In this document: in pieces, positions 25,622 to 34,246 of the stretch
How the letters are laid out: each line of letters starts with the position of its first letter
How positions within the stretch are numbered: the first letter of the stretch is position 1
Source of the DNA: Methylosinus sp. C49
GTDB taxonomy: Bacteria; Pseudomonadota; Alphaproteobacteria; Rhizobiales; Beijerinckiaceae
Assembly: GCF_009936375.1 (NCBI RefSeq)
Contig: NZ_AP022332.1
Coordinates: forward strand, 2,103,501 to 2,167,500
Length of the DNA: 64,000 nt
Direction of reading: 5' to 3'
Made by a program: the position numbers and the translations under genes
Notes under the pieces: generated by a model
The model's database searches: none
The model's input: the letters and a program-made list of their open reading frames with translations, nothing else
Told to the model about the DNA's origin: nothing

Positions 25622-26422
25622 TCAGCCGAGGCGAAGTCGCAGCGCCATCAGAGCTGCGGCGCAGGCGTTGGAGACATTGAGGCTCTTGATCGGCCCCGGC
25701 ATGTCGAGCCGCGCGAGAATATCGCAGCGCTCGCGCGTCAAGCGGCGCAGGCCCTTGGCTTCGGCGCCCAGAACCAGCGCCAGCGGCTTGCGCAAAGGGC
25801 TCGCCTCCAGCGGCTGCGGGCCTTCCGAATCGAGGCCGACGATCAGAAAATCGCGCTCCGCCAATTGCTCGAGCGCGCGGGCGAGATTGACGACGGAGAC
25901 GATCGTCACATGCTCGAGCGCCCCCGAGGCGGCCTTGGCGAGCACGCCGGTGAAATCCGGGCTGTGGCGCTCGGTCACGATCAGCGCATCGACGGCGAAG
26001 GCGGCTGCCGTGCGCAGAATCGCGCCGACATTATGGGGATCGGTCACTTGATCGAGGATCAGAACGAGGCCGCTCTTTTGCTCTATGTCGGCGATATCCG
26101 CCTCCGGCAGCGGGCGCGCTTCCAGCATCAGCCCTTGATGGACGCTCTCCTCGCCGAGCCGTTGCGACAGCGCGCGCGGGTCCACGATCTTCGGCGTGAG
26201 GCCGGCGGCGGCGGCGAGCGGCGCGATGCGCTCGGCGGCGTTCTCCGTCGCATAGAGCGCCAGCAATTTGCGCCGGCCGGCGATGAGCGCCTCGCGCACC
26301 GCATGGGCGCCATAGAGCACGACGACATCCGCCCCGGGGCGGCGGAAGGGCGTCTCCTCCTTGGGCGGATGGCGCGGGGGCGGGCGGCGGCCGCGGTCCT
26401 TGCCGGCGGGCGGGCGGCTCAT
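25622..26422 (-). CDS. rlmB: 23S rRNA (guanosine(2251)-2'-O)-methyltransferase RlmB-like
   Basis: 266 aa SPOUT-fold methyltransferase of the TrmH/SpoU class. N-terminal substrate-binding domain ([15 protein letters not shown]), then SPOUT motif 1 [20 protein letters not shown], motif 2 [14 protein letters not shown] and motif 3 [15 protein letters not shown], whose knot binds AdoMet. The start at 26422 overlaps the ispE stop (ATGA), whereas the longer upstream frame is Arg-rich and antisense to nothing conserved. A Pro/Arg-rich N-terminal tail ([13 protein letters not shown]) is typical of alphaproteobacterial members. Confidence 0.93.
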   Translation of the reverse strand: MSRPPAGKDRGRRPPPRHPPKEETPFRRPGADVVVLYGAHAVREALIAGRRKLLALYATENAAERIAPLAAAAGLTPKIVDPRALSQRLGEESVHQGLMLEARPLPEADIADIEQKSGLVLILDQVTDPHNVGAILRTAAAFAVDALIVTERHSPDFTGVLAKAASGALEHVTIVSVVNLARALEQLAERDFLIVGLDSEGPQPLEASPLRKPLALVLGAEAKGLRRLTRERCDILARLDMPGPIKSLNVSNACAAALMALRLRLG

Positions 26423-27285
26423 CGCAGCACCGCCGTTTTCACCCACCAGTCTGCATGTTGGCGGCGGATCACTGCCGCCGCGCGGGCGGCCGCCTGACGG
26501 GTCGAGAACAGAGCGAAGCAGGTCGCGCCGGAGCCGGACATTCGCGCGAGCCGGCAGCCCTTGGCGGCCGACAGCACGGCGAGCGCATCGACGATGACCG
26601 GCGCGTCCACGCAGGCGGCGTCTTCCATGTCGTTGCGGCCCCGGCGCAGCGCCGCCGCTATCGCCTCCGCGCCCAGCGCCGCCGTGACCTCGGGATGCGG
26701 AGCCGCGCCGGTCGTTTCGCCCGGGGCGAGGCCGAGGCGAGCGAAGACGCCGCGCGTCTCCACCGGCGCGCCGGGATTGATGAGCACGGCGGGCAGCGGC
26801 GGCAGGCCGAGCGGCGCGCCGATCGTCTCGCCGCGGCCGAGCATGTAGCGCGCGCGAGGGCAAAGGCAGACGGGCACGTCGGAGCCGGTGGCGCGGGCGG
26901 CCTCGAGCAGGCGCGGATCATCGGCGGAAAGGCCATTGGCGCGGGCGAGCAGGCGCAGCGCCGCCGCGGCGTCGGAGGAGCCGCCGCCTATGCCGGCCGC
27001 GACCGGCAGATATTTGGTGAGATGAAAGGCGCCCAGACGCAGGCCGGGGACGCGCTCGGCGAGACGCTGGGCGGCGCGCAGGACCAGATTATCGGCATCC
27101 GAGCCCGCGGCGGCGGCGGTGGGGCCGTCCACGGCCAGCGATAGCGCCTCGCCCGGCTCGAGACGCAGGCTGTCTCCGGCGCCGGAGAAGGCCACGAGGC
27201 TCTCGAGCTCGTGATAGCCGTCGGCGCGGCGGCCGAGAATGTGAAGCGTCAGATTGATCTTGGCGGGGGCGCGCGTCGCGAGCAT
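26419..27285 (-). CDS. ispE: 4-diphosphocytidyl-2-C-methyl-D-erythritol kinase
   Basis: 288 aa GHMP kinase of the MEP isoprenoid pathway. Motif 1 [20 protein letters not shown] at the N-terminus, ATP loop [18 protein letters not shown], and motif 3 [14 protein letters not shown]. The start at 27285 (MLATRAPAK) fits the family; a longer frame upstream has no similarity. Co-transcribed with the downstream rlmB by four-base overlap. Confidence 0.96.
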   Translation of the reverse strand: MLATRAPAKINLTLHILGRRADGYHELESLVAFSGAGDSLRLEPGEALSLAVDGPTAAAAGSDADNLVLRAAQRLAERVPGLRLGAFHLTKYLPVAAGIGGGSSDAAAALRLLARANGLSADDPRLLEAARATGSDVPVCLCPRARYMLGRGETIGAPLGLPPLPAVLINPGAPVETRGVFARLGLAPGETTGAAPHPEVTAALGAEAIAAALRRGRNDMEDAACVDAPVIVDALAVLSAAKGCRLARMSGSGATCFALFSTRQAAARAAAVIRRQHADWWVKTAVLR

Positions 27286-27491
27286 GAATTCCGGTGTCTC
27301 GGCCTGTGGAACGGTCCGGGCGCGCCGGAAGCGGGCGACAGATGCGCCGCCCGCGCCGGACCTGTCAAGAACGCGCCGACCTCCAGCTAGACCGCCGATG
27401 CGGCCGAAATTCGTCCGCGCCCCGGGCGGCGCCGCTCGCGGATGATGCGCGGCTCTTGACGGCCGTTCGCCGATCATGGGACCTTTTCGGC

Positions 27492-27896
27492 ATGGCGAAG
27501 CTATGGGCCAATTCTGGGTGGATGGCGCGCGCGCTCGTGCTGAGCGGGATCGTCGCGCTGTTTCTCGCGCAGGCGGTCGCCATTGCGCAGCCCGACTCGT
27601 CGAGTCGCAACGGCTCCTCGGTCGCGGCGACGGATCGGCCCTGCCTCTCCGTCGCAACTCATGACGCCGCCGATACAGACAGTGGTCACGCAGGCGGGCG
27701 CCATCATTGCGAGATGTGCCCCACCGCCTGCGGTGGAGCCGCGGCGGACGCCATCATCGCGCCCATCCGGCTCGGCGCTGTTTTGCCCCATGCGCCGCCA
27801 GTCATTGCGGCGTCGCGGCCCGTGGAGGCTCCGGCTCTCTTCCGGTCTGGATGGCGCGGCGCGTGGTCGTCGCGCGCGCCGCCGCGCGTCGCCTGA
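27492..27896 (+). CDS. DUF2946-like small Cys/His protein of iron module 1
   Basis: 134 aa. One N-terminal hydrophobic helix ([20 protein letters not shown]) then a presumably periplasmic part with the metal-ligand-like cluster [12 protein letters not shown] and a conserved end [10 protein letters not shown]. The same layout (N-terminal helix, Cys/His cluster, WSSRAPP end) recurs in the protein at 50915-51331, upstream of the second FecI-FecR-TonB set. DUF2946 proteins are small membrane-linked proteins often found beside metal uptake genes. First gene of module 1; the sigma factor begins 72 bases later. Confidence 0.7.
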   Translation: MAKLWANSGWMARALVLSGIVALFLAQAVAIAQPDSSSRNGSSVAATDRPCLSVATHDAADTDSGHAGGRHHCEMCPTACGGAAADAIIAPIRLGAVLPHAPPVIAASRPVEAPALFRSGWRGAWSSRAPPRVA

Positions 27897-27968
27897 TCGC
27901 GCCCATCCACGCGACGGTGTTGCGATTCTCCCGCCGCCGTTCCTCCCGCATGCATCCGGACGCCGCGT

Positions 27969-28469
27969 ATGTCGGACAGCAAATTCTTGTCGTTTCGCGA
28001 GCTTTTCCTCCGCAACAAGCGCGGCCTGCTCGCTTTTTTGACGCGCCGGGTCGGACGCGAGGAGGCCTCCGATCTGCTGCAGGAGACCTTCGTGCGCGCG
28101 CTCCGTCACGACCGTTTCGAGAGCGTCGCGGATTCGACGGCGTTTCTGAAGCAGATCGCAGTCAATCTCACCAGGGATTTCGCCCGTCGGCGCAAGACCG
28201 AGACGCGCTATCTCGATTTCGGCGATCCGCCCGTCGAAGCGCCCTCGGAAGCGGCGACGCCGGAAGAATCGCTCGATCGCCGTCACAAGACGCGCATCGT
28301 GCTCGAGACGATCGAGGCGCTGCCGCCCCGCTGCCGCGAGGTCTGCCTGCTGGTGATGCACGAAGGCGTCTCCCTGAACGAGGCGGCGCGGCGGCTCGGC
28401 ATTTCCGAGACGATGGCGCGCCGGCATTTGCGGCTCGCTCTGCTGCGCTGCCGGGCGGCGCTCGATTGA
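27969..28469 (+). CDS. fecI: FecI-type ECF sigma factor, iron module 1
   Basis: 166 aa. Region 2 (LLAFLTRRVGREEASDLLQE and TFVRALRH), the aromatic/basic -10 recognition region, and region 4 with LPPRCREVCLLVMHEGVSLN plus EAARRLGISETMARRHLRLA, the helix-turn-helix for -35. Belongs to the iron-starvation/FecI group, with R in the end RCRAALD. It should direct RNA polymerase to the receptor promoter once the FecR-receptor signal is received. Confidence 0.93.
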   Translation: MSDSKFLSFRELFLRNKRGLLAFLTRRVGREEASDLLQETFVRALRHDRFESVADSTAFLKQIAVNLTRDFARRRKTETRYLDFGDPPVEAPSEAATPEESLDRRHKTRIVLETIEALPPRCREVCLLVMHEGVSLNEAARRLGISETMARRHLRLALLRCRAALD

Positions 28470-28485
28470 TTTTTTTCTCGCCCCC

Positions 28486-28527
28486 CGTTTCGTTTTCCGT
28501 TCCGGCGCGTCCTATGAGACAGCGGCC
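28486..28527 (+). promoter_or_regulatory. Candidate ECF promoter upstream of fecR
   Basis: CGTTTCGTTTTCCG (28486-28499) followed at 28505-28512 by GCGCGTCC and then AGACAGCGGCC. Almost the same block stands upstream of the TonB receptor at 29547-29588. A conserved GCGTCC element at a -10 distance is reminiscent of FecI-type -10 sequences. That the module's own sigma factor reads it is inference. Confidence 0.5.
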
Positions 28528-28562
28528 GGCGGAGGAGCCGCGCCGATCGATGGCCGTGACCA

Positions 28563-29510
28563 ATGACCGACTATAGCGATGGTTTCGATCACGACAGTCC
28601 GCGCGTCGCCGCCGTCAATTGGTGGATACGGATGCGGGCCGGCGCGCTATCGGCCGCCGAGAAGGCCGAATTCGACGCTTGGCGGGCGGCCGATCCGGCC
28701 AATGCCGTGGCTTTCGACGATATGGCGGAAATGTGTGGCTTCGTGGAGAGCCTCGCGCCCAGCCGGCGAGCGGAGCCGCCTCGCGCCGTCCCCCGCCGCT
28801 TCTCGCCGGCTGGCGCAGCGACGATCGCCGCCGCGTTCTGCCTCGCTATAGCGGTGGGCTTCGGCGATCTCGCGAACTGGCTTCGCTCCGACATTTACGC
28901 CGGCGTCGGCGACCGCAAGAGCGTGACGTTGGAGGACGGCTCGCGCGTCGATCTGGACGCGAGTTCGGCCATTGCGCTGCATTTCGAGCCCGGCCGTCGG
29001 CGGCTCACCCTCCTCGAGGGCGAGGCCTGGTTCCAGGTCGCGCCGGACGCCGCGCGGCCCTTTGTCGTGGAGGCGGCCGGCGGCTCGGTGACGGCGCTCG
29101 GCACGGCTTTCGATATCGCAATCGACAAGGGCGAGGCGCGCGTCACCGTCACCGAGCACAGCGTCGCGGTCGCGAGCGGCGGCGAGTCCGTGGTGGTGGA
29201 GGAGGGCGCGCAGAGCGCCTTTTCCGCCGCGCGCGCCGCGCGCGCGCCCGAAACGGTCGACGTCAAGCGCGCCACGGCCTGGCGGCGCGGCAGGCTGATC
29301 TTCGAGAACAAGCCGCTCGGCGAAGTGCTCGCGGCGCTCGGCCGACACCGGCGCGGCTATGTCTATTGCATCGGCGAAGCGAGCTGCGCGCGGCGCGTGA
29401 CCGGCGTTTTCGACGCCGAGAATCCGGCCCAGGCGCTGCGCGAGATCGAGGCCTTTCTCGGCCTGCGCGCCATTCACGTCACCGACTATCTGATCCTGCT
29501 CCACGGCTGA
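28563..29510 (+). CDS. fecR: FecR-family anti-sigma/transducer, iron module 1
   Basis: 315 aa. DUF4880-type N-terminal cytoplasmic part (AAVNWWIRMRAGALSAAEKA and FDAWRAADPANAVAFDDMAE) that binds the sigma factor, one membrane helix (about residues 86-102), then a periplasmic FecR domain (KSVTLEDGSRVDLDASSAIA, RRLTLLEGEAWFQVA, and VTALGTAFDI) and a DUF4974-like end with GRLIFENKPLGEVLAALGRH. It relays binding of the loaded receptor's N-terminal domain to FecI. Confidence 0.93.
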   Translation: MTDYSDGFDHDSPRVAAVNWWIRMRAGALSAAEKAEFDAWRAADPANAVAFDDMAEMCGFVESLAPSRRAEPPRAVPRRFSPAGAATIAAAFCLAIAVGFGDLANWLRSDIYAGVGDRKSVTLEDGSRVDLDASSAIALHFEPGRRRLTLLEGEAWFQVAPDAARPFVVEAAGGSVTALGTAFDIAIDKGEARVTVTEHSVAVASGGESVVVEEGAQSAFSAARAARAPETVDVKRATAWRRGRLIFENKPLGEVLAALGRHRRGYVYCIGEASCARRVTGVFDAENPAQALREIEAFLGLRAIHVTDYLILLHG

Positions 29511-29546
29511 GGCGTTTCGCCTCGCGCGAAAAAAATTGCTCCGCGA

Positions 29547-29588
29547 CGTTTCGTTTTCCGCATCGAGCGCGTCCAGCAAGACAGGGGC
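29547..29588 (+). promoter_or_regulatory. Candidate ECF promoter upstream of TonB receptor 1
   Basis: CGTTTCGTTTTCCG (29547-29560), GCGCGTCC (29567-29574) and AGACAGGGGCC, the second copy of the block upstream of fecR. Spacing differs by one base. About 50 bases before the receptor ATG. Repetition at two starts within one module supports a sigma-specific promoter. Confidence 0.5.
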
Positions 29589-29633
29589 CTTTCAGCGCCC
29601 CGAGGCGGACGATCGTTACGGAGACGCGGGGAT

Positions 29634-32165
29634 ATGGCGAGGAAGTCGGCGCGCGGCGAGCGGCGAGGAAAAGCGAATATGGGTTCGGCGGTCGCGGCGG
29701 CGGCGTTCGGCGCCTTGATGACGGGAGCGGGAGTCTCGGATTCTCCTGCGCAGGCCGCTATTGCGCCGCAGGAGCGTTCGGGAGCGATTTTGGCCTACCG
29801 CATTCCCGCTGGCTCGGTGGCTTCGGCGCTGAATGTCATCGCCGATGAGAACGATCTCCACGTGCTCTATGACGCGCGCCTCACCCATGGACGCGTGACG
29901 CCGGGGCTTTCCGGCAAATATTCCGTGCGCGAGGCGCTCGGCGCGCTGCTGGCCGGCACCGGCCTCACTTACGAATTTTCGCGCGACGGGCAGGCGGTGT
30001 CGATCGTGCTGGCGCAGAATGACGCCGGGACCCAGACCGACGCCAGCGGCGCGACGCCGCTGCCGACGATCGACATTGGCGCGCAGACGAATGGGCGCGG
30101 CGACGACGCGCGCGCCCGTCCGGCGCCGGGACCGGGCGATCGCTACACGGGCTATACCGCCGCCAGCGCGGCGGCGACATTGAAGGTCGACACGCCGCTG
30201 CTCAAGACGCCGATTTCGGTGCGCTCGGTGACGCGCCAGACGATGGACGATCAGCAGGCGATCTCCGTCGGCGACGCCGTGCTGACCAATGTCTCGGGCG
30301 TGACGCCGCTGCCCAATCTTCTCGACATCTACAAGGTGCGCGGCTTTTCTGTCTCGCAGAGCACCTATAAGAACGGGCTGATCGAGCTGCGGTCGCGCTA
30401 TCTCGACACGGCCAATCTGCAATCCATCGACGTTCTGAAAGGTCCGGCCGCCATGTTGTTCGGCCGCAGCGAGCCGGGCGGACTCATCGACCTCGTGGTG
30501 AAACGGCCTCTGGAGACGCCTTATTACTCGATACAGGAGCAGTTGAAATCCTTTGGCGGCACGCGCACGACGATCGATGCGACCGGCCCGCTGACGGCGG
30601 ACAAATCCCTGCTCTATCGCGTCAACGCCGAATATTACCGCACCGATTCCTATCGCGATTTCGTCACCGATCGCAATGTCTTCGTCGCGCCGACGATCTC
30701 CTATCGGCCGATCGAGCAATTCCGCATCAATGTCGATTTCGAATATCAGAACAAGACCTGGGTCGATGATTACCAGCTGCTGCCCGCGGTCTACGATCAT
30801 CCGGCGAATATTCCCATCAGCCGCTATCTCTCTGCGCCCTATCTCACGACGAATTTGACGAATCACTTCGACAAGAAGCGCATCGCCTATGACTGGACAT
30901 ATGACATCGCCAAAGATTGGAGCCTCACCAATCGGCTGAGCTATACGAGCCTCGGCACGAGGAACGGCAATGTCGCCGGCGCCGCCTTCAATCAGATCAC
31001 CGGCGTGCTGAACCGAACTTACGTCTATTTCCCTGGCAATACGGACGACACTTTCGCCACCAATCTCGATCTCAAAGGCAAGTTCGAGACCGGGCCCTTG
31101 TCGCATTCGATTCTGCTCGGCTTCGACTATTTCAGCAATTATTGGGGCATGAAGAGCCAGATCATCACGCCGATCAGCGCCATAAATATCTATGCGCCCA
31201 ATTATTACACGCTCGATGCTCCGAAGGGCGGCGGATTTGCGCATTCCGGCGAGCAATGGACCGGCGTCTATGGACAGGACATGATCTCCTTCCTCGACGA
31301 CAGCGTGCACGTGCTGCTCGGCGGTCGTTATGACTGGAACGCCGTGAGTTCGTCCGGCAGCTACAACGCTAATTGGTGGTCCGCCTACACCGGCTACAAG
31401 ACGGCGGACACCTCCGCTTTCAGCCCGCGCGTCGGCGTCGTCTATCAGCCGCTGCCCTTCATGTCGGTCTACGGCAATTTCGCTCAGTCCTTCGGCTCCA
31501 ACAACACGACCAATTACAGCCAGCCGCGACCACCGCAACGCGGCGAAATATGGGAGGCGGGCGCCAAGGCGGAGCTCTTGGACAAGCGGCTGACGCTGAC
31601 CATGGCCTATTTCGACATCACAAAGACGAATATTCCGACCGCCGATCCGCTCAACTCGACCCTCTCCTATCTGATCGGCAAGGCGCGCAGCCAGGGCTTC
31701 GAATTCGATCTCACCGGGCGCATCGACGACAATTGGAGCGTCATCGCAAATTACACGCATGACGATGTGCGCACGCTCGAGGGCTCGTCGGCCAATGCGC
31801 TCGCCGTCTACAACGGCCAACTCGCTTCACCCGGCAAGGCGCTGGCCTCGAGCCCGCGCAACTACGGCAATCTCTGGGTGAAATACGACGCCGACGACGC
31901 TTTCAAAGGGCTGAGCCTCGGCGCCGGCCTCACGGTGACGGGCAGCGCGCTCGGCGACAACGCCAATTCCTATGTGCTGCCGGGCTATGCGCTGCTCAAC
32001 GGCATGATCTCCTACACGACGAAGATCGACGATCTCACCGTGACCGCGCAGCTCAATGTGAAGAACATCACCGATACGGTCTATTACTCTGCGTCGCAGG
32101 ACCGCACCTATATCATGACCGGCGCTCCGCGCAGCTTCCTCGGCTCGCTGCGGGTGGAGTTCTGA
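29634..32165 (+). CDS. TonB-dependent siderophore receptor with signalling domain, iron module 1
   Basis: 843 aa outer-membrane receptor. A long signal sequence and then a secretin/TonB short N-terminal (STN) signalling domain (about residues 55-125, LAYRIPAGSVASALNVIADE), a TonB-box-like stretch, the plug (about 180-300: PISVRSVTRQTMDDQQAISV, VLKGPAAMLFGRSEPGGLID), and a 22-strand barrel ending in GSLRVEF with a terminal phenylalanine. The STN domain means it signals to the FecR-FecI pair upstream. It belongs to the FoxA/FpvA/FhuE group; the ligand is not readable. Close relative of the receptor at 46586. Confidence 0.95.
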   Translation: MARKSARGERRGKANMGSAVAAAAFGALMTGAGVSDSPAQAAIAPQERSGAILAYRIPAGSVASALNVIADENDLHVLYDARLTHGRVTPGLSGKYSVREALGALLAGTGLTYEFSRDGQAVSIVLAQNDAGTQTDASGATPLPTIDIGAQTNGRGDDARARPAPGPGDRYTGYTAASAAATLKVDTPLLKTPISVRSVTRQTMDDQQAISVGDAVLTNVSGVTPLPNLLDIYKVRGFSVSQSTYKNGLIELRSRYLDTANLQSIDVLKGPAAMLFGRSEPGGLIDLVVKRPLETPYYSIQEQLKSFGGTRTTIDATGPLTADKSLLYRVNAEYYRTDSYRDFVTDRNVFVAPTISYRPIEQFRINVDFEYQNKTWVDDYQLLPAVYDHPANIPISRYLSAPYLTTNLTNHFDKKRIAYDWTYDIAKDWSLTNRLSYTSLGTRNGNVAGAAFNQITGVLNRTYVYFPGNTDDTFATNLDLKGKFETGPLSHSILLGFDYFSNYWGMKSQIITPISAINIYAPNYYTLDAPKGGGFAHSGEQWTGVYGQDMISFLDDSVHVLLGGRYDWNAVSSSGSYNANWWSAYTGYKTADTSAFSPRVGVVYQPLPFMSVYGNFAQSFGSNNTTNYSQPRPPQRGEIWEAGAKAELLDKRLTLTMAYFDITKTNIPTADPLNSTLSYLIGKARSQGFEFDLTGRIDDNWSVIANYTHDDVRTLEGSSANALAVYNGQLASPGKALASSPRNYGNLWVKYDADDAFKGLSLGAGLTVTGSALGDNANSYVLPGYALLNGMISYTTKIDDLTVTAQLNVKNITDTVYYSASQDRTYIMTGAPRSFLGSLRVEF

Positions 32166-32270
32166 GTCTCGCGCCAACGTCGCGCCGAGCCCGTGGCGTT
32201 GGAACGATCCCTCTATTGCCGCGCGGCTCTCTGCGCTCCGGGCGGTCCGGGCGGGGGAATCGCTTGAACC

Positions 32271-32515
32271 TCAGCGCCAGGGTTGGGTTATGGCTCGGAA
32301 GAGGTAGTCGTCGTTCCAGGCGGCGGTTTTCTTTTTGATTTTGAGATTGGCCTTATCGGGGATGACCTTGATGAGGTTGAGAGCGGCGTGCTTGATCGTC
32401 GCCATGTTGGCGGGCCCGTTCTCGGTGCGAAGACGCATCAGGTCGTCGTGGCCGCGTGGGCGAACTGCTTGGCGGACAATAGCGCCGAGGAGAGATAGTA
32501 ACGGCGCGCCAACCA
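32271..32515 (-). pseudogene. ISAs1-family transposase, C-terminal relic with internal deletion
   Basis: Minus-strand translation gives RRYYLSSALLSAKQFAHAA near 32515-32450, then, in another frame, HDDLMRLRTENGPANMATIK, HAALNLIKVIPDKANLKIKK and KTAAWNDDYLFRAI to a stop at 32271. The first part matches the region just before the GHWxIExxLHWxLDVxF signature of ISAs1 transposases and the second the region just after it; the signature itself is deleted. Dead IS fragment. Confidence 0.7.
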
Positions 32516-32547
32516 GACTGTCGACGGCGCGCCGAAGTGCGCCTCTG

Positions 32548-32670
32548 CGCGCCGAGCTCCGCGGCCAAGCGATGATCCGGCGGCAATCGATCGCCGGCTC
32601 CGAACCGCCCGGTTTCGATCGCCGCCGAAATGGCCGGTTCCGCGGGTCGCCAGAGGGGAGATTCGGGGTC
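32548..32670 (-). pseudogene. GntR-family helix-turn-helix relic
   Basis: Minus-strand frame reads SPLWRPAEPAISAAIETGRF and then GAGDRLPPDHRLAAELG, which matches the start of GntR/MocR winged HTH domains (PLYxxIAxxIxxAIxxGxxxPGDRLPPxRxLAAELG). The frame then loses similarity and runs into the ISAs1 relic. No complete regulator remains. Confidence 0.45.
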
Positions 32671-32797
32671 GTCCCCGAACTTCACGCGCGTCTGGCGCTC
32701 CGAGAACCGACCATGAAGCGGAGCACACATCATCCTCCGGCGCCCGCGGCGATCAGGACCGCAGCATGTAGATTATTTGCTCGGTGTCGAAGATCGT
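32671..32797. other. Non-coding remainder
   Basis: Short stretch between the relics and the DUF4166 gene; no gene or structured element recognised. Confidence 0.4.
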
Positions 32798-33769
32798 TCA
32801 ATCGGGTCGACGATCGATCGGAAATCCGCAGCTGTTTGGCGTCGCTCGCGAGGCCTCGGGGAGAGCGCAGGCGGTTTTTCGACCGAACCAGCGATAGCGA
32901 TTGCGCGCAATGAGGCGATAGAGCGCATCGGCGACGAAGCGTGGCATCAGCCGTGCGAGAGGGGCGGTGCGCGCCGGTCCGCGCAATTGCCGGGCGAGCG
33001 CGAGCAGCGCCTCGGAGTCCTTCATCAGGCGGCCGTTCTCGATGAAGAGGAAGCTCTCGGGCGCATCCGGGTCGATATCCGCCTGTCGCGCCAGAGCGCG
33101 CCCTTCCTCGGATTGTATCGCGACGAAGCGGATCGACGGCGTGATCTCATGCGCTATGACATAGCGAACAGTCCAGTCGCAGAGGGCGCAGACGCCGTCA
33201 TAGACGAAGATCGGCGCATCCTCCAGCGTCTCCGCCAGCGAGCCGGTGTAATGCACGACAGGGCCGACGATCGGAAAGACGACGTCTATGTCGAAGGCGA
33301 AGCGCTCGCCCTCGGCGCTCTCGAAACATTCGATCGTCGGCGTCGTCGCTCGCGGCAGCGGGATTTTCAGCAGGCGCCATTCGGACAGCGACCAGCGTAG
33401 GCCGGCGGGCGAGGCGGTGAGATCGAAATAGAGATCGAAGGGGCCGAAATGCTCGATCAGGCGCCCGTCGAGCGCCGCCTGCATGACGCTCTCATAGCGC
33501 CGCCCGGCGAAATCGCGCCGCCAGAATTCCCGCTTTCCAGAGAGCGGCGTGAAGCGGACGCGCGTCTCGACATTCTCGCCCGGCGCCGGAAGGCCGGCGA
33601 CAAAGGCGAGCATCGCCGCGCCGAGACCGCGGCCCTGCGCGGAGATTTTCGCGCGGCCGCTGGTGAATATCTCGCGCTCGAGCGTGTGGAAGCGACGGAC
33701 GGGCGCGGGCAGGAGATCGAAGCGCTCGGCGAGCAGGTCTTGGAACAGAGTGGTCATTTTTATCTCCAT
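32798..33769 (-). CDS. DUF4166 - DCC thiol-disulfide domain fusion
   Basis: 323 aa with two parts. Residues about 5-180 resemble DUF4166 (GRGLGAAMLAFVAGLPAPGE, WRRDFAGRRYESVM, FGPFDLYFDL). Residues about 185-300 form a DUF393/DCC domain that begins IFVYDGVCALCDWTVRYVI with the CxxC-like DGVCxLC motif and continues FVAIQSEEGRALARQ, the pattern of DCC1 thiol-disulfide oxidoreductases. An unusual fused arrangement; usually the parts are separate. Followed by a DUF2269 and an SDR-DoxX gene upstream in the same operon (spacing three bases each). Redox role of unknown target. Confidence 0.8.
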   Translation of the reverse strand: MEIKMTTLFQDLLAERFDLLPAPVRRFHTLEREIFTSGRAKISAQGRGLGAAMLAFVAGLPAPGENVETRVRFTPLSGKREFWRRDFAGRRYESVMQAALDGRLIEHFGPFDLYFDLTASPAGLRWSLSEWRLLKIPLPRATTPTIECFESAEGERFAFDIDVVFPIVGPVVHYTGSLAETLEDAPIFVYDGVCALCDWTVRYVIAHEITPSIRFVAIQSEEGRALARQADIDPDAPESFLFIENGRLMKDSEALLALARQLRGPARTAPLARLMPRFVADALYRLIARNRYRWFGRKTACALPEASRATPNSCGFPIDRRPD

Positions 33770-33772
33770 TTT

Positions 33773-34243
33773 TTAAAATTGCGGCTTTGCGACCATCAGC
33801 CAGAAGATCGCGATCATGGCGATGAAGGCGGGCCAGCCGAGCGCGAACCACCAGAGGAAATAGGTTCCATAGACCGGCGGCAGCGGCGCGTCTTTCTCGA
33901 GACATTGCTCGGCGATGCGCGCCATGCGGATTTGCAGCCATACGACCGGCAGCCAGCAGGCGCCGACGAAGAGATAGAGCGCGATCGCCGCGAGCAGCCA
34001 GGGCGTATCGAGCGGCCAGCCCTGATCCAACGCCAGCAGCACGCCGGTGACGGGCTGCACGATGACGGCGGGCGTGGTGAACAGCCAATCGGCGAGCACG
34101 ACATTTCTGTTGCCGACGACGATGGCGCGCAGATCGCCGCGCAAATTGCTCGCGAGGCCGTGAAAGGCGGTGCCAAGCCCCGTGCCGAACAATATCGTCG
34201 AGCTGACGATATGCGCCGTCTTCAGAATGAGAGGATCGAGCAT
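33773..34243 (-). CDS. DUF2269 membrane protein
   Basis: 156 aa, four predicted membrane helices; starts MLDPLILKTAHIVSSTILFG, typical of DUF2269 with its histidine in the first helix (KTAHIV) that may be metal- or haem-related. Later helices contain WLFTTPAVIVQPVTGVLLAL and GTYFLWWFALGWPAFIAMI. Sits in the middle of an operon with the DUF4166-DCC gene (three bases apart) and the SDR-DoxX gene (three bases apart). Function unknown. Confidence 0.85.
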   Translation of the reverse strand: MLDPLILKTAHIVSSTILFGTGLGTAFHGLASNLRGDLRAIVVGNRNVVLADWLFTTPAVIVQPVTGVLLALDQGWPLDTPWLLAAIALYLFVGACWLPVVWLQIRMARIAEQCLEKDAPLPPVYGTYFLWWFALGWPAFIAMIAIFWLMVAKPQF

Positions 34244-34246
34244 GGG

